Below, in pieces: positions 53,260 through 61,917 of a stretch of DNA of 64,000 nt. The DNA is from Pontixanthobacter luteolus. Its GTDB lineage: Bacteria; Pseudomonadota; Alphaproteobacteria; Sphingomonadales; Sphingomonadaceae. The stretch spans positions 620,001 to 684,000 of the forward strand of contig NZ_WTYP01000001.1 of assembly GCF_009828095.1 (NCBI RefSeq). Direction: 5' to 3'. Position 1 is the stretch's first letter; each line of letters opens with the position of its first letter. Made by a program: the position numbers and the translations under genes. The notes under the pieces are model-generated. The model was given only the letters and a program-made list of their open reading frames with translations, was not told the DNA's origin and searched no databases.

Positions 53260-53901
53260 TTGACAAAGCCGGTCCAGATATTCGGACCGGTCGTTTCGAC
53301 TTACGTCAGGATCATCCAGATCGTCTGCGAAGAGGCAGGCCTGCGGCACGACGTTGTGCCGACACCTGCCAATTCGCCTGACAACCGCCATCCTTTCGGC
53401 AAGGTGCCCGTGGTCCATCTGGACGGGCAAGAGATGTACGAGACCGCTTCGGTCGTGAACTATATCGATAGCGCGCATAATGATGGCGCTTTGCAGCCCT
53501 CCGATCCGCTGATGCGCTCGGTGAGCGAGCGGTGGATCGGTATTGCCAATTCCTACCTCTTCCCGCTGTTCGAACACGGGCTGGTGATGCCATACATCAT
53601 GCACAGATATGCCGGCGAACCGCTCGATACCAAGCGGATTTCGGATAGTTTGCCTGGCATCGCGAAAACCTTGTCATTTCTGGATCTAGAATTGCAACGC
53701 GATGGTGCGTGGACCAGTTGCGGTTTCTCGATGGCGGACATTTTCCTCTACACGGTGCTGCGCGGTGTGCAGCTGACACCCCACGGTGCGGCCGGGATCG
53801 CACAGATGGAACGTTTGCCGCAATGGATGGAAGAGTGCCACACGCGCGCATCGATGGCCGCCACCGCGTGGCCGATGGAAAGCGGTTCTACTGCAAGTTA
53901 G
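53260..53901 (+). CDS. glutathione S-transferase-like protein
   Basis: This 213-residue protein starts at TTG 53260, 4 bases after dnaN. The N-terminal thioredoxin fold (STYVRIIQIVCEEAG, HPFGKVPVVHLDG, YETASVVNYID) and a C-terminal helical domain with GFSMADIFLYTVLRGV mark the GST fold. The substrate is unknown. Confidence 0.84.
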   Translation: MTKPVQIFGPVVSTYVRIIQIVCEEAGLRHDVVPTPANSPDNRHPFGKVPVVHLDGQEMYETASVVNYIDSAHNDGALQPSDPLMRSVSERWIGIANSYLFPLFEHGLVMPYIMHRYAGEPLDTKRISDSLPGIAKTLSFLDLELQRDGAWTSCGFSMADIFLYTVLRGVQLTPHGAAGIAQMERLPQWMEECHTRASMAATAWPMESGSTAS

Positions 53902-53968
53902 GCAGATTGGCCCTCGCATGAAGAGTTTCTAAACGCTACGCTCTCTGAAAATTCCTAGGAGAGACCGT

Positions 53969-55051
53969 ATGAAGCATTCCGTCCATGTTAACCGCGAGAA
54001 GCTGACCGAAGCAAAGACGGTTGAACTGCCCAAGATGGATTTGCCGGACGGTGCCGTTCGCCTGAAGGTTCAGAGCTTTGCAGTGACTGCAAACAATGTG
54101 ACCTATGCCGTTGCGGGTGACCGGTTCGGCTACTGGAATTTCTTCCCTGCCGAGGACGAATTCGGCATCGTTCCGATGTGGGGGCATGCGGTGGTCGAGG
54201 ATTCTGCCCATCCAGAATTCAAGGTGGGGGAACGGGTGTACGGTTACCTGCCGATGGGAACACACCTGACCGTTATGCCGGGCAAGGTGAGCAAGCACGG
54301 TTTCATGGACATGGCGGCGCATCGGCAGCCGATGAGCCCGATCTACAATCAGTATAGCCGCCTGGATGCAGACCCTGAGCATGATCCCGCGAAAGAGAAC
54401 GAGCGGATGATCTTCGGCCCGTTGTTCAAAACCGGCTTCCTGATCGAAAGCTTCATGCGGCGCGAAAACTGGCATGGTGCAGAGGCCGTTATCCTGACCA
54501 GCGCATCATCGAAAACCGCGATGGGGCTGGCAAGCGTTGCCAAGGACAGGTCGCCGAAAATTCGCCGGATCGGACTGACATCGAAGGGCAATGTCGGCTT
54601 CGTCGAGCAATCCGGATTGTACGACGAAGTGATCGCCTACGACAATCTGGACAAGATCGCGCAGGTTCCGTCGGTATCGGTTGATTTTGCCGGCAATGGC
54701 GAATTGCTGGCACAATTGCACAATCATCTGGGCGAAAACCTGAAATATTCCTGCCTCGTCGGCGCCACCCATATCGAGGCTCGCGGCGGCACCATGGACG
54801 GATCGGGGAAACTTGCCGGACCCGAACCGATCCTGTTTTTCGCCCCGGATCACGCCGTTGCGGCGGTCAAGGAACTGGGCCCGGAAGGCTTCGGCAAGGA
54901 AATCGCCAAAAGCTGGCAGCAATTCCTGAGCGATGTCGGTACCGCGATCGAGATGGATGTGCGCGAGGGCATCGATGCAGCGCGCGAAGCGTTCGTCACG
55001 ATGCTGGGCGGATCGGTCGACCCCGCCAAAGGGATCGTGATCCACCCCTGA
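53969..55051 (+). CDS. DUF2855 family protein
   Basis: This 360-residue protein resembles the DUF2855 family. It has a GroES-like N-terminal half (VTANNVTYAVAGDRFGYWNFFPAEDEFG, VPMWGHAVVE) and a Rossmann-like C-terminal half (AVILTSASSKTAMGLA, VDFAGNGELLAQLH). It looks like a divergent medium-chain reductase. Its activity is not known. An AGGAGA site precedes the ATG. The stop is convergent with the oxidoreductase gene that follows. Confidence 0.85.
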   Translation: MKHSVHVNREKLTEAKTVELPKMDLPDGAVRLKVQSFAVTANNVTYAVAGDRFGYWNFFPAEDEFGIVPMWGHAVVEDSAHPEFKVGERVYGYLPMGTHLTVMPGKVSKHGFMDMAAHRQPMSPIYNQYSRLDADPEHDPAKENERMIFGPLFKTGFLIESFMRRENWHGAEAVILTSASSKTAMGLASVAKDRSPKIRRIGLTSKGNVGFVEQSGLYDEVIAYDNLDKIAQVPSVSVDFAGNGELLAQLHNHLGENLKYSCLVGATHIEARGGTMDGSGKLAGPEPILFFAPDHAVAAVKELGPEGFGKEIAKSWQQFLSDVGTAIEMDVREGIDAAREAFVTMLGGSVDPAKGIVIHP

Positions 55052-55060
55052 TTGAACGCC

Positions 55061-56071
55061 CTAGATGTCGACCACGATCTTGCCGAAATGCTTGCCGCTT
55101 TCTTGATGGCGGAAGGCATCGGCCAGGTCGGCCATTGCGAAGTGATCGGAAATTACCGGAGCGATCCCGTTGGCTTCAACAGCAGCAATCATGTCGATCT
55201 GGTGCTTGCGGCTACCGACGGTCAGGCCCTGAACTTTCAGGTTCTTCGAGAACAGCAGGGCGGTCTGCACCGGACCGGCGAAACCGGATAGAACCCCGAT
55301 CAGCGCCACATGACCGCCGATGCGCGTCGCCAGCATTGACTGGTCCAGAGTGCCCGATCCGCCCACTTCGACCACGCAATCTACCCCGCGTCCGCCGGTC
55401 AATTCCATCGCTTTCGGCCCCCAGGCTTCGGTTTCCCTGTAATTGATGACCTGGTCTGCCCCCAGCGCCTTGACCCGTTCCAGTTTCTCGTTCGACGAAC
55501 TTGTGGCGATCACATTCGCGCCCGCCGCCTTGGCCAGTTGCAGCGCGAAGATTGACACACCGCCGGTGCCCTGAACCAAAACCGTGTCGCCGGGCTTCAA
55601 TGCATAATCAACGAACAGCGCGCGCCATGCGGTCAATCCGGCGCAGGTCAGCGTTGCTGCCTGCGCGGCATCGTATCCCTTGGGCGCGCGGGTGAACCAA
55701 GTCGTCGGCGCGACAACCACTTCGCGTGCGTAGCCGTCGATCCCATCACCCGGCACCCGGGTGAAGGCGCTTTGCGGCGGGGTACCATCGAGCCAATCCG
55801 GGAAGAAGGTTGAAACAACCAGATCGCCGACCTTGTATTCGTTCACACCGTCTCCGACAGCTTCGACGATTCCGGCTCCGTCAGACATCGGTATCCGCCC
55901 TTCAGCGGTGGGGATCATCCCCTTGACCACGGCATAGTCGTGATAATTCAGCGATGATGCCTTGAGCGCTACGCGAATTTCGCCGGGGCCGGGGGCACCC
56001 GGATTGTCCACCTCCACGAGCGTGAGTGTATCGAGCGTAGAGGGCGCGGAACCTGTGCGAATGGCTTTCAT
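55061..56071 (-). CDS. zinc-independent MDR alcohol dehydrogenase-like protein
   Basis: This 336-residue protein starts at MKAIRTGSAPSTLDTL, supported by AAGGA on the minus strand. The SLNYHDYAVVKGM string is typical of zinc-independent MDRs. The nucleotide-binding loop is GTGGVSIFALQLAKAAG. It lies 75 bases after the SDR gene stop and may belong to the same unit. The substrate cannot be predicted. Confidence 0.86.
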   Translation of the reverse strand: MKAIRTGSAPSTLDTLTLVEVDNPGAPGPGEIRVALKASSLNYHDYAVVKGMIPTAEGRIPMSDGAGIVEAVGDGVNEYKVGDLVVSTFFPDWLDGTPPQSAFTRVPGDGIDGYAREVVVAPTTWFTRAPKGYDAAQAATLTCAGLTAWRALFVDYALKPGDTVLVQGTGGVSIFALQLAKAAGANVIATSSSNEKLERVKALGADQVINYRETEAWGPKAMELTGGRGVDCVVEVGGSGTLDQSMLATRIGGHVALIGVLSGFAGPVQTALLFSKNLKVQGLTVGSRKHQIDMIAAVEANGIAPVISDHFAMADLADAFRHQESGKHFGKIVVDI

Positions 56072-56146
56072 CGTCGGTCTTTTCCTTCTCAAACCAGTGG
56101 GTGTCGGGATGGGCGAATTGTTTGCGTGATCAAGTCGTCAGACGGC

Positions 56147-56971
56147 TTAATCGTCAGCGATTGCGTAATGGAAGTAGCCGTGATGCTGCGCACGGTGTCG
56201 GGCTTCCATCCTGCTCTCGGTGTCCTTTTCGGTAGGGATGATGCACCAGCCGCCACCTCGGCCCAGCACGGTATCGATTCCTTGCGCGAGCACTTCGGGG
56301 CCGGGCTGGGCACGCCAGAGATCGCCCGCCGCTTCCGGCGCGCTACGGGCACCACCGTATCGATCCGGACGTGCCTGTGCGGCGTTCCAGATTTGCGTGT
56401 TGAGCATACCCGGGCACAAAATCGTTACACCGATGCCGTCCTCGGCCAGTTCAGCGCCAAGCGCCTCCCCGATTGATGCCGTCATCTGCTTGGTCGTTGA
56501 ATATAGCGTGTAAGGCCCGCTGACCGGCGTTACCGATGCCGAACTGGCGGTCACTCCGACATGCTTCGCGCCGGTTTTTGCGCGCAGCACGGGCAGCCAT
56601 GCCTGAGCGGTATTGATCGGTCCGTAAACGTTGACGCCCATCAGCCAATCGATCGTTTCCGGCTTGGCCTTGCTGACCGTATCGGCGGTGCCAACACCTG
56701 CATTTATCCAGAGAAGTGAAGGCTCCACGCCTTGGGCAATCAGCTTTTCAGCGACCGCGAATGTTTCATCGCGGTCGGACACATCGCAGCCCCTTCCGCG
56801 GCTACCATCACCGCAGAGCCGTGCAGTCTGCTCGGCTTCGAAAGCATCGATGTCGATGGCGCAGATCCGCATGCCCTTGGCCGCGAAATGCTGGGCAAGG
56901 AACCGGCCAATTCCGCGCCCGGCGCCGGTTATGACAGCCCAGTCGCCTTTGGAAGGCGAATAGGCAGTCAT
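56147..56971 (-). CDS. short-chain dehydrogenase/reductase
   Basis: This 274-residue SDR starts at [11 protein letters not shown], overlapping the upstream amidohydrolase stop (ATGA). It has the NAD(P) loop TGAGRGIG (15-22), then WINAGVG in place of NNAG, and the catalytic YSTTK. An extra C-terminal 40 residues (GGGWCIIPTEKDTESRMEARHRAQHHG) is typical of some long SDRs. The substrate is unknown. Confidence 0.87.
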   Translation of the reverse strand: MTAYSPSKGDWAVITGAGRGIGRFLAQHFAAKGMRICAIDIDAFEAEQTARLCGDGSRGRGCDVSDRDETFAVAEKLIAQGVEPSLLWINAGVGTADTVSKAKPETIDWLMGVNVYGPINTAQAWLPVLRAKTGAKHVGVTASSASVTPVSGPYTLYSTTKQMTASIGEALGAELAEDGIGVTILCPGMLNTQIWNAAQARPDRYGGARSAPEAAGDLWRAQPGPEVLAQGIDTVLGRGGGWCIIPTEKDTESRMEARHRAQHHGYFHYAIADD

Positions 56972-58722
56972 TCGGCGGCTTCCGCCAATTCTGCCCGCTG
57001 CGGCCCCCGGATCAGGCCGCCCGGTGTTTCGCCGGTCCACTTGCCATCCTTGAAAGTGACGGTGCCGTTCTTGATCGTGGCGACATAGCCGTCAGCTTTC
57101 TGCAGCAGGCGCTTGCCGCCTGCTGGCAGATCGAATGCGAGCCACGGCTTGCCCAGCTTGATCCTGTCGAAATCGATGATGTTGATGTCGGCCAGATATC
57201 CTGGCGCAAGGATACCGCGATCTTCAAGGCCATAAAGGCGCGCCGTATCCCAGCATTGCCGCTTGATTGCATTTTCCAGGCTGATGCGGTCACCGCGCTT
57301 GCGATCACGGACCCAGTGTTCCAGCATGAAGGTCGGGCTTGCGGCGTCGCAAATCGTCCCGCAATGCGCGCCGCCATCGGACAGCGAGTTTACCGTGTCG
57401 TCGGCGTGCTGCAATGGATGCAGGAAGTCCAGATTGCCGTCGGCATAATTCAGGATAGGCAGGTATATAAAACCCCTGCCGTCATCGGCGCAAAGCATGT
57501 CGTACGCATATTCCTGCGGGTCTACGCCCTTTGCATTCGCGCGTGCGTTAACGCTGGCTGTTTCATCCGGTTCGTAATCGAAATCAGGATCCATTTCGTA
57601 CTGCAAGGCCCAACCTTGGGTGATGACCATCAGCACGCCGAGGATATCCTTGGGAGCTTCCGAGTAATCGTTCGCCTCCGAAAGCAATTGCCGCTTGAAT
57701 TCAGGGTCGAGCAGCTTCGCTTTCTGCTGTTCCCAAGGCAGGTCTGCGATCTGTTGCCAGCTTGGCCGATAGACGAACGGATTTACGGTCCCCTGCCATG
57801 CCATGATGATGCCGTTTCCGCGCAAGGCGATCTGGGCCACGATGTTTGCGCCGTTGTCGTTTTCCGCTCGCATCGCCGCGATCTGTTCCTTGAGCGGCAT
57901 TTCCTTCGCGATCGACTCCAGTGCGGCGAAAGTCACCGGCAGACCGGTTTCACGGCTGAGTTCGCCCATCCAACCAAATTCATTCCAGTCGCGCTGGAGG
58001 TCGCTGGCCATTTCGAACACACCGTGCCCGGCGCGGCCCATCGCGCGTCCGATTTCGACGAGTTCCTCTGCCGTGGCTGTTGTGCCAGGTACCAGTTCAC
58101 CATCGATCGATTTGTGCAGAACCGTGCGGCTGGTCGAAAACCCCAGAGCGCCTGCCTCAACGCCCTCTTGCACGATTTCCGACATACGCTTGATGTCTTC
58201 ATCGGTTGGCACTGCGCCGGGCTGTTCGCGGTCTTCCAATACGTAGGCGCGAACAGCGCCGTGCGGCACATGGGTGCCGACATCGACAGCGCGGGGCATT
58301 TTTTCCAGCGCGTCGAGATATTCGGGGAAGGTTTCCCAGTCCCAGGTCATCCCTTCGGCCAGCGCGGTTCCGGGAATATCCTCAACCCCTTCCATCAGGC
58401 TGATCAGCCATTCGTGCCGGTCAGGTTTGGCCGGGGCGAATCCCACGCCGCAATTGCCCATCACCACGGTTGTGACGCCGTGCCAGCTCGACGGGGCCAT
58501 TTCCTGATCCCAAGTGGCCTGGCCGTCGTAATGTGTGTGGATGTCGACAAATCCGGGGGTCACGATCATTCCGGCAGCATCAATCTCTTCGGCCGCGTCA
58601 CCGCGAATATCGCCAATTTGAGCGACTAGCCCATCCTTGACGGCGATATCGCCAATAAAGCGTTCTTCGCCGGTTCCATCGACGATTGTGCCGCCCCGGA
58701 TGATCAGATCGAATGATGCCAT
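56968..58722 (-). CDS. D-aminoacylase-like amidohydrolase
   Basis: This 584-residue protein is an amidohydrolase of the N-acyl-D-amino-acid deacylase type. The metal motif is DIHTHYDGQ (H62, H64), with NCGVGFAP following. A late SDGGAHCG and the end [14 protein letters not shown] are also family strings. These enzymes release D-amino acids, or remove acyl groups from related compounds. The gene starts a likely operon with the SDR and perhaps the MDR gene downstream. Confidence 0.88.
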   Translation of the reverse strand: MASFDLIIRGGTIVDGTGEERFIGDIAVKDGLVAQIGDIRGDAAEEIDAAGMIVTPGFVDIHTHYDGQATWDQEMAPSSWHGVTTVVMGNCGVGFAPAKPDRHEWLISLMEGVEDIPGTALAEGMTWDWETFPEYLDALEKMPRAVDVGTHVPHGAVRAYVLEDREQPGAVPTDEDIKRMSEIVQEGVEAGALGFSTSRTVLHKSIDGELVPGTTATAEELVEIGRAMGRAGHGVFEMASDLQRDWNEFGWMGELSRETGLPVTFAALESIAKEMPLKEQIAAMRAENDNGANIVAQIALRGNGIIMAWQGTVNPFVYRPSWQQIADLPWEQQKAKLLDPEFKRQLLSEANDYSEAPKDILGVLMVITQGWALQYEMDPDFDYEPDETASVNARANAKGVDPQEYAYDMLCADDGRGFIYLPILNYADGNLDFLHPLQHADDTVNSLSDGGAHCGTICDAASPTFMLEHWVRDRKRGDRISLENAIKRQCWDTARLYGLEDRGILAPGYLADINIIDFDRIKLGKPWLAFDLPAGGKRLLQKADGYVATIKNGTVTFKDGKWTGETPGGLIRGPQRAELAEAAE

Positions 58723-58789
58723 GGTCTCTCTCCCATTTTTATTTGCAACTGTTTTAGCATATCAGACCGCGGCCCGCTATACGGGACAG

Positions 58790-59680
58790 ATGGATCAGGA
58801 ATTCAGCTGGCAACCCGCGCCCGATAGCGGAATCACGATGCAGTGGGTCGATGCGAACGGCCTAAGGTTCGAAGTCGCTGAGGCGGGAAACGGGGATCGG
58901 CTTGCGCTGTGCCTGCACGGTTTTCCGGAGCTGCATTACAGCTGGCGTCACCAGATGCCGGTGCTCGCGGAGATGGGTTACCGGGTGTGGGCGCCCAATA
59001 TGCGCGGGTATGGCGGGACGACGAGGCCGGACAATGTCGGCGATTACCGGCTCGATGTGCTGGCTGAAGATGTCGCGGCGCTGATCGATGCAAGCGGTGC
59101 CAGCGAAGTCACTCTGATCGCGCATGACTGGGGCGCACTGGTCGCCTGGCATTTTGCGATCAAGAGGCTGCGTCCGCTAAAACGGTTGGTCATCCTCAAC
59201 GTCCCGCATCCCAAATGTTCGGAGCGCGAGCTGCGCAAATGGCGGCAATTGCGCAAAAGCTGGTATATCTTCTTTTTCCAGCTGCCGTGGCTGCCCGAAA
59301 GGCTCCTCTCGCGCAATCGGGCAGAGCCGATCGTTCAGGCGTTTCGGCGCTCGGCCATCAACAAATCGCGTTTCGGTGACCGCGAGCTCGCCCCCTATCG
59401 CGCGGCGGCGAATAAGCCGGGTGCGATCCGTGCAATGCTCGCTTACTACCGTGCACTTCTGCGCTTTCCCGATGTTCGGGAAATTGGAGATGGCAAAGTG
59501 AACACGCCCACATTGGTCCTGTGGGGCGAACAGGATGTCGCCATCGATATCCACTGTCTCGACGGGTTGGCGGAATTTGTGCCTAATCTGACCGTGCGCC
59601 GTTTCCCCGATGCATCGCACTGGGTCCAACAAGACGTGCCTGATGAAGTGAACGCTGAATTGAAGGCCTGGCTCAGCTAG
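58790..59680 (+). CDS. epoxide-hydrolase-like alpha/beta hydrolase
   Basis: This 296-residue protein starts at MDQEFSWQPAPDSG. The frame extends upstream, but into the divergent amidohydrolase. It has the epoxide hydrolase oxyanion motif HGFPE (43-47), the aspartate nucleophile D113 in AHDWGA, a GEQDVAID acid region and DASHWVQQD for histidine. These features separate it from serine esterases. The stop overlaps the convergent reductase gene. Confidence 0.87.
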   Translation: MDQEFSWQPAPDSGITMQWVDANGLRFEVAEAGNGDRLALCLHGFPELHYSWRHQMPVLAEMGYRVWAPNMRGYGGTTRPDNVGDYRLDVLAEDVAALIDASGASEVTLIAHDWGALVAWHFAIKRLRPLKRLVILNVPHPKCSERELRKWRQLRKSWYIFFFQLPWLPERLLSRNRAEPIVQAFRRSAINKSRFGDRELAPYRAAANKPGAIRAMLAYYRALLRFPDVREIGDGKVNTPTLVLWGEQDVAIDIHCLDGLAEFVPNLTVRRFPDASHWVQQDVPDEVNAELKAWLS

Positions 59681-60993
59681 TTTGCCGCGCTGATCATTGC
59701 CTCGATATCGATAAATTTCTCGCGCGGTGATCCTTCACGTGCGGCGGCGGCTTCGGCTTCTTCGATCTTCTTCCAGTCCTGGAAGGTTACCACGTCGAGG
59801 CCGCGTTCCTTGACGAGTTCGTCGAACCCGCTGCGTCCCTTGCGCTTCGCGGGTCCAAGCAGCCCGCCATCAATATCCTCGGCGATCTTTTCAATCAGTC
59901 CGAACCCGTCCGGACGGTTTGTTCCGATCGTGCCTGATGGCCCGCGCCGTGCCCAACCGACGCAGTAAAGGCCGGTCAGAATACGTCCCTCGTCATTGGC
60001 GAAGCGGCCGGCCCTATCGTCGAAGGGTACCCCTGTAATAGGCGAGGTGCGATATCCGATGCACGCCACGACAACGTCTGCGGGGATCGAATAGCTTTCG
60101 CCGGTGCTGACCGCGCGGCCTGCTTTCACTTCGGTTCGTTCCACCCGAACGCTCTCGACCTTGCCGCTACCTTCCATCGCAACGGGGCTGGCGAAGAAAT
60201 CAAACTCGATCTCGATCTTCTTTTCCGCGTGCATGTCTTCCGGGATCGCTGCAAAACTGCGCAGATGGGTGACAGATTTCCTCAGGCCAGGCTCCAGCAG
60301 GGCATCTTCTGCTTCATCCGGCAAGTCTGCACGGTCGACGCGGGGCGAGGCCCGTTCCAGATTTCCAAGCTCGCCCAATTCCTTCGGCGTCATCATGATC
60401 TGATGCGGCCCGCGCCGGCCAAGGATGGTAATCTTTTCAATCCCCGAGTTGACCAGTTTCTGGAGCGCGTGGCCGACGATGTCGCTGCCTGAAAATTCCG
60501 TTTCGGTTTTGGCCAAAATCCGCGCCACGTCGAGCGCGACGTTGCCCATGCCGATGACCACCGCATGCTTTCCCGACAGATCGGGATCGAGCCGGGCGAA
60601 TTCGGGATGGCCGTTATACCAGCCGACGAAACTGGCGCTCCCATAAACATTGGCGAGGTCTTCGCCCGGAAGGCCTAGCATCTTGTCATTGGGCGCGCCG
60701 GTGGCCAGCACGACAGCATCATAATGTTGCTGTAACTCGGCGACTGAGACGTCTTTACCGACGGTAACATTGCCGACAAACCGAACATTTTCGGTCAACG
60801 CGGTTTTCTCGTACCTGCGTGACACGCCCTTGATCGACTGGTGATCGGGCGCGACACCCGTCCTGATCAATCCATATGGGACCGGCAATTGGTCGAACAC
60901 ATCGACGCGGACATCATCGCCCCATTGTTTCTGCGCCGCTTCGGCAGTGTAATACCCTGCCGGCCCTGAACCAATAATCGCGATGTGCCGCAT
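59677..60993 (-). CDS. FAD-dependent ferredoxin-NADP reductase (FprA/adrenodoxin reductase-like)
   Basis: This 438-residue protein has the FAD loop GSGPAGYY (8-15) and the NADP loop GMGNVALDVARIL. LPVPYGLIRTGVAPDHQSIK and the late GWARRGPSGTIGTNRPDG mark adrenodoxin-reductase-type enzymes. It would pass electrons from NADPH to a ferredoxin that serves P450s or other enzymes. No ferredoxin or P450 gene is in the window. It is convergent with the epoxide hydrolase. Confidence 0.92.
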   Translation of the reverse strand: MRHIAIIGSGPAGYYTAEAAQKQWGDDVRVDVFDQLPVPYGLIRTGVAPDHQSIKGVSRRYEKTALTENVRFVGNVTVGKDVSVAELQQHYDAVVLATGAPNDKMLGLPGEDLANVYGSASFVGWYNGHPEFARLDPDLSGKHAVVIGMGNVALDVARILAKTETEFSGSDIVGHALQKLVNSGIEKITILGRRGPHQIMMTPKELGELGNLERASPRVDRADLPDEAEDALLEPGLRKSVTHLRSFAAIPEDMHAEKKIEIEFDFFASPVAMEGSGKVESVRVERTEVKAGRAVSTGESYSIPADVVVACIGYRTSPITGVPFDDRAGRFANDEGRILTGLYCVGWARRGPSGTIGTNRPDGFGLIEKIAEDIDGGLLGPAKRKGRSGFDELVKERGLDVVTFQDWKKIEEAEAAAAREGSPREKFIDIEAMISAAN

Positions 60994-61022
60994 AACTTCT
61001 CCCGTTTATCGGCGCGCTTTGA

Positions 61023-61883
61023 TCATGCCGCAGCTGACAGGTCATCTCCGTGAGGTGCATCAAGGAAGTTCTTGATTTCAATCACGCTTTCTTCCTTGTG
61101 GCTGAGCAGGAACAGATGCCCGCCGCCTGCCATCACCACCAGTTCGCTGTTGGGGATCAGGCTTTTAAGGAACTTGCCGTTGATCAACGGGACAATTTGG
61201 TCATCGTCGCCCATCAGGATCAGCGTTTCCTTGCGCATGAAGGGCAGGGCGGGCGCGCTGGTCCAGCCGATCATGGCGAGAAGTTGGTACATATATCCGC
61301 GCGGACTGGGGGGTGACAGGCGGTCGATATGCTCGTTCTTGCCTTCGTCCACACCGAGCTCATTGCCCAATGCTCCGCCGTATAACGTCTTGAAATGTTT
61401 CGCCATGTAGTCTGCGTCGACATAGCGGCGAGGGTTCGCCATCTTGGTCAATGCAGCGGGATTGCCGGGTACCATCAGCATTCCGGCGCTGGTTGCAACC
61501 AGGATCAAACGGCGGGTCCTGCCCGGGTGCTGGATCGCGAAGTGCTGGGCCATGCCGCCGCCCCAGCTGATGCCCATCACGTCCACAACATCGAGATTGT
61601 AACGGTCAAGAAGCTGGGTAGCGGTCCACGCCATCGTGATGGTGTTATATGGAATGACCGGATCTGGCGAACCGCCGACACCGGGCATATCGAACATGAT
61701 GAACCCGCGATCGCTCATGGCTTCGGCCAAGGGTGCAACGGCTTCAATGTTTGCACCAATACCGTTGAAAAACAGGATCGGCGGATGGTCGCTTGGTTTG
61801 TCAAGGTTCCAGCGTGCAACTCGCAGCTTTCTGCCGCCCACGCTTTCCATCGTCACTTCGGCCGAGGCCATAGGATCGCTCAA
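61023..61883 (-). CDS. phaZ: poly(3-hydroxyalkanoate) depolymerase, medium-chain type
   Basis: This 286-residue protein is an alpha/beta hydrolase with nucleophile S106 in GISWGGGMAQ. It has LFFNGIGANIEAV before it, GDDDQIVP for the acid, and GGGHLFLLS for histidine. These strings match the intracellular mcl-PHA depolymerase of the Pseudomonas pha cluster. The TTG at 61883 is preferred as start because AAAGGA lies 7 bases upstream. The ATG four codons later is possible. It lies 34 bases downstream of phaC, so it is in one operon with it. Confidence 0.85.
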   Translation of the reverse strand: MSDPMASAEVTMESVGGRKLRVARWNLDKPSDHPPILFFNGIGANIEAVAPLAEAMSDRGFIMFDMPGVGGSPDPVIPYNTITMAWTATQLLDRYNLDVVDVMGISWGGGMAQHFAIQHPGRTRRLILVATSAGMLMVPGNPAALTKMANPRRYVDADYMAKHFKTLYGGALGNELGVDEGKNEHIDRLSPPSPRGYMYQLLAMIGWTSAPALPFMRKETLILMGDDDQIVPLINGKFLKSLIPNSELVVMAGGGHLFLLSHKEESVIEIKNFLDAPHGDDLSAAA

Positions 61884-61890
61884 GCAAAAT

Positions 61891-61896
61891 TCCTTT
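61891..61896 (-). promoter_or_regulatory. ribosome binding site deciding the phaZ TTG start
   Basis: AAAGGA read on the minus strand lies 7 bases upstream of TTG 61883, an ideal spacing. The nearest ATG (61871) would be 19 bases away from it. Confidence 0.6.
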
Positions 61897-61917
61897 GATA
61901 ATTCAGAAAGATAATTC

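Noticed and set aside
57256-58629. 457-residue plus-strand open frame inside the D-aminoacylase gene
   Set aside because: It is antisense to an intact amidohydrolase with all metal motifs, and its translation lacks domain-like features.
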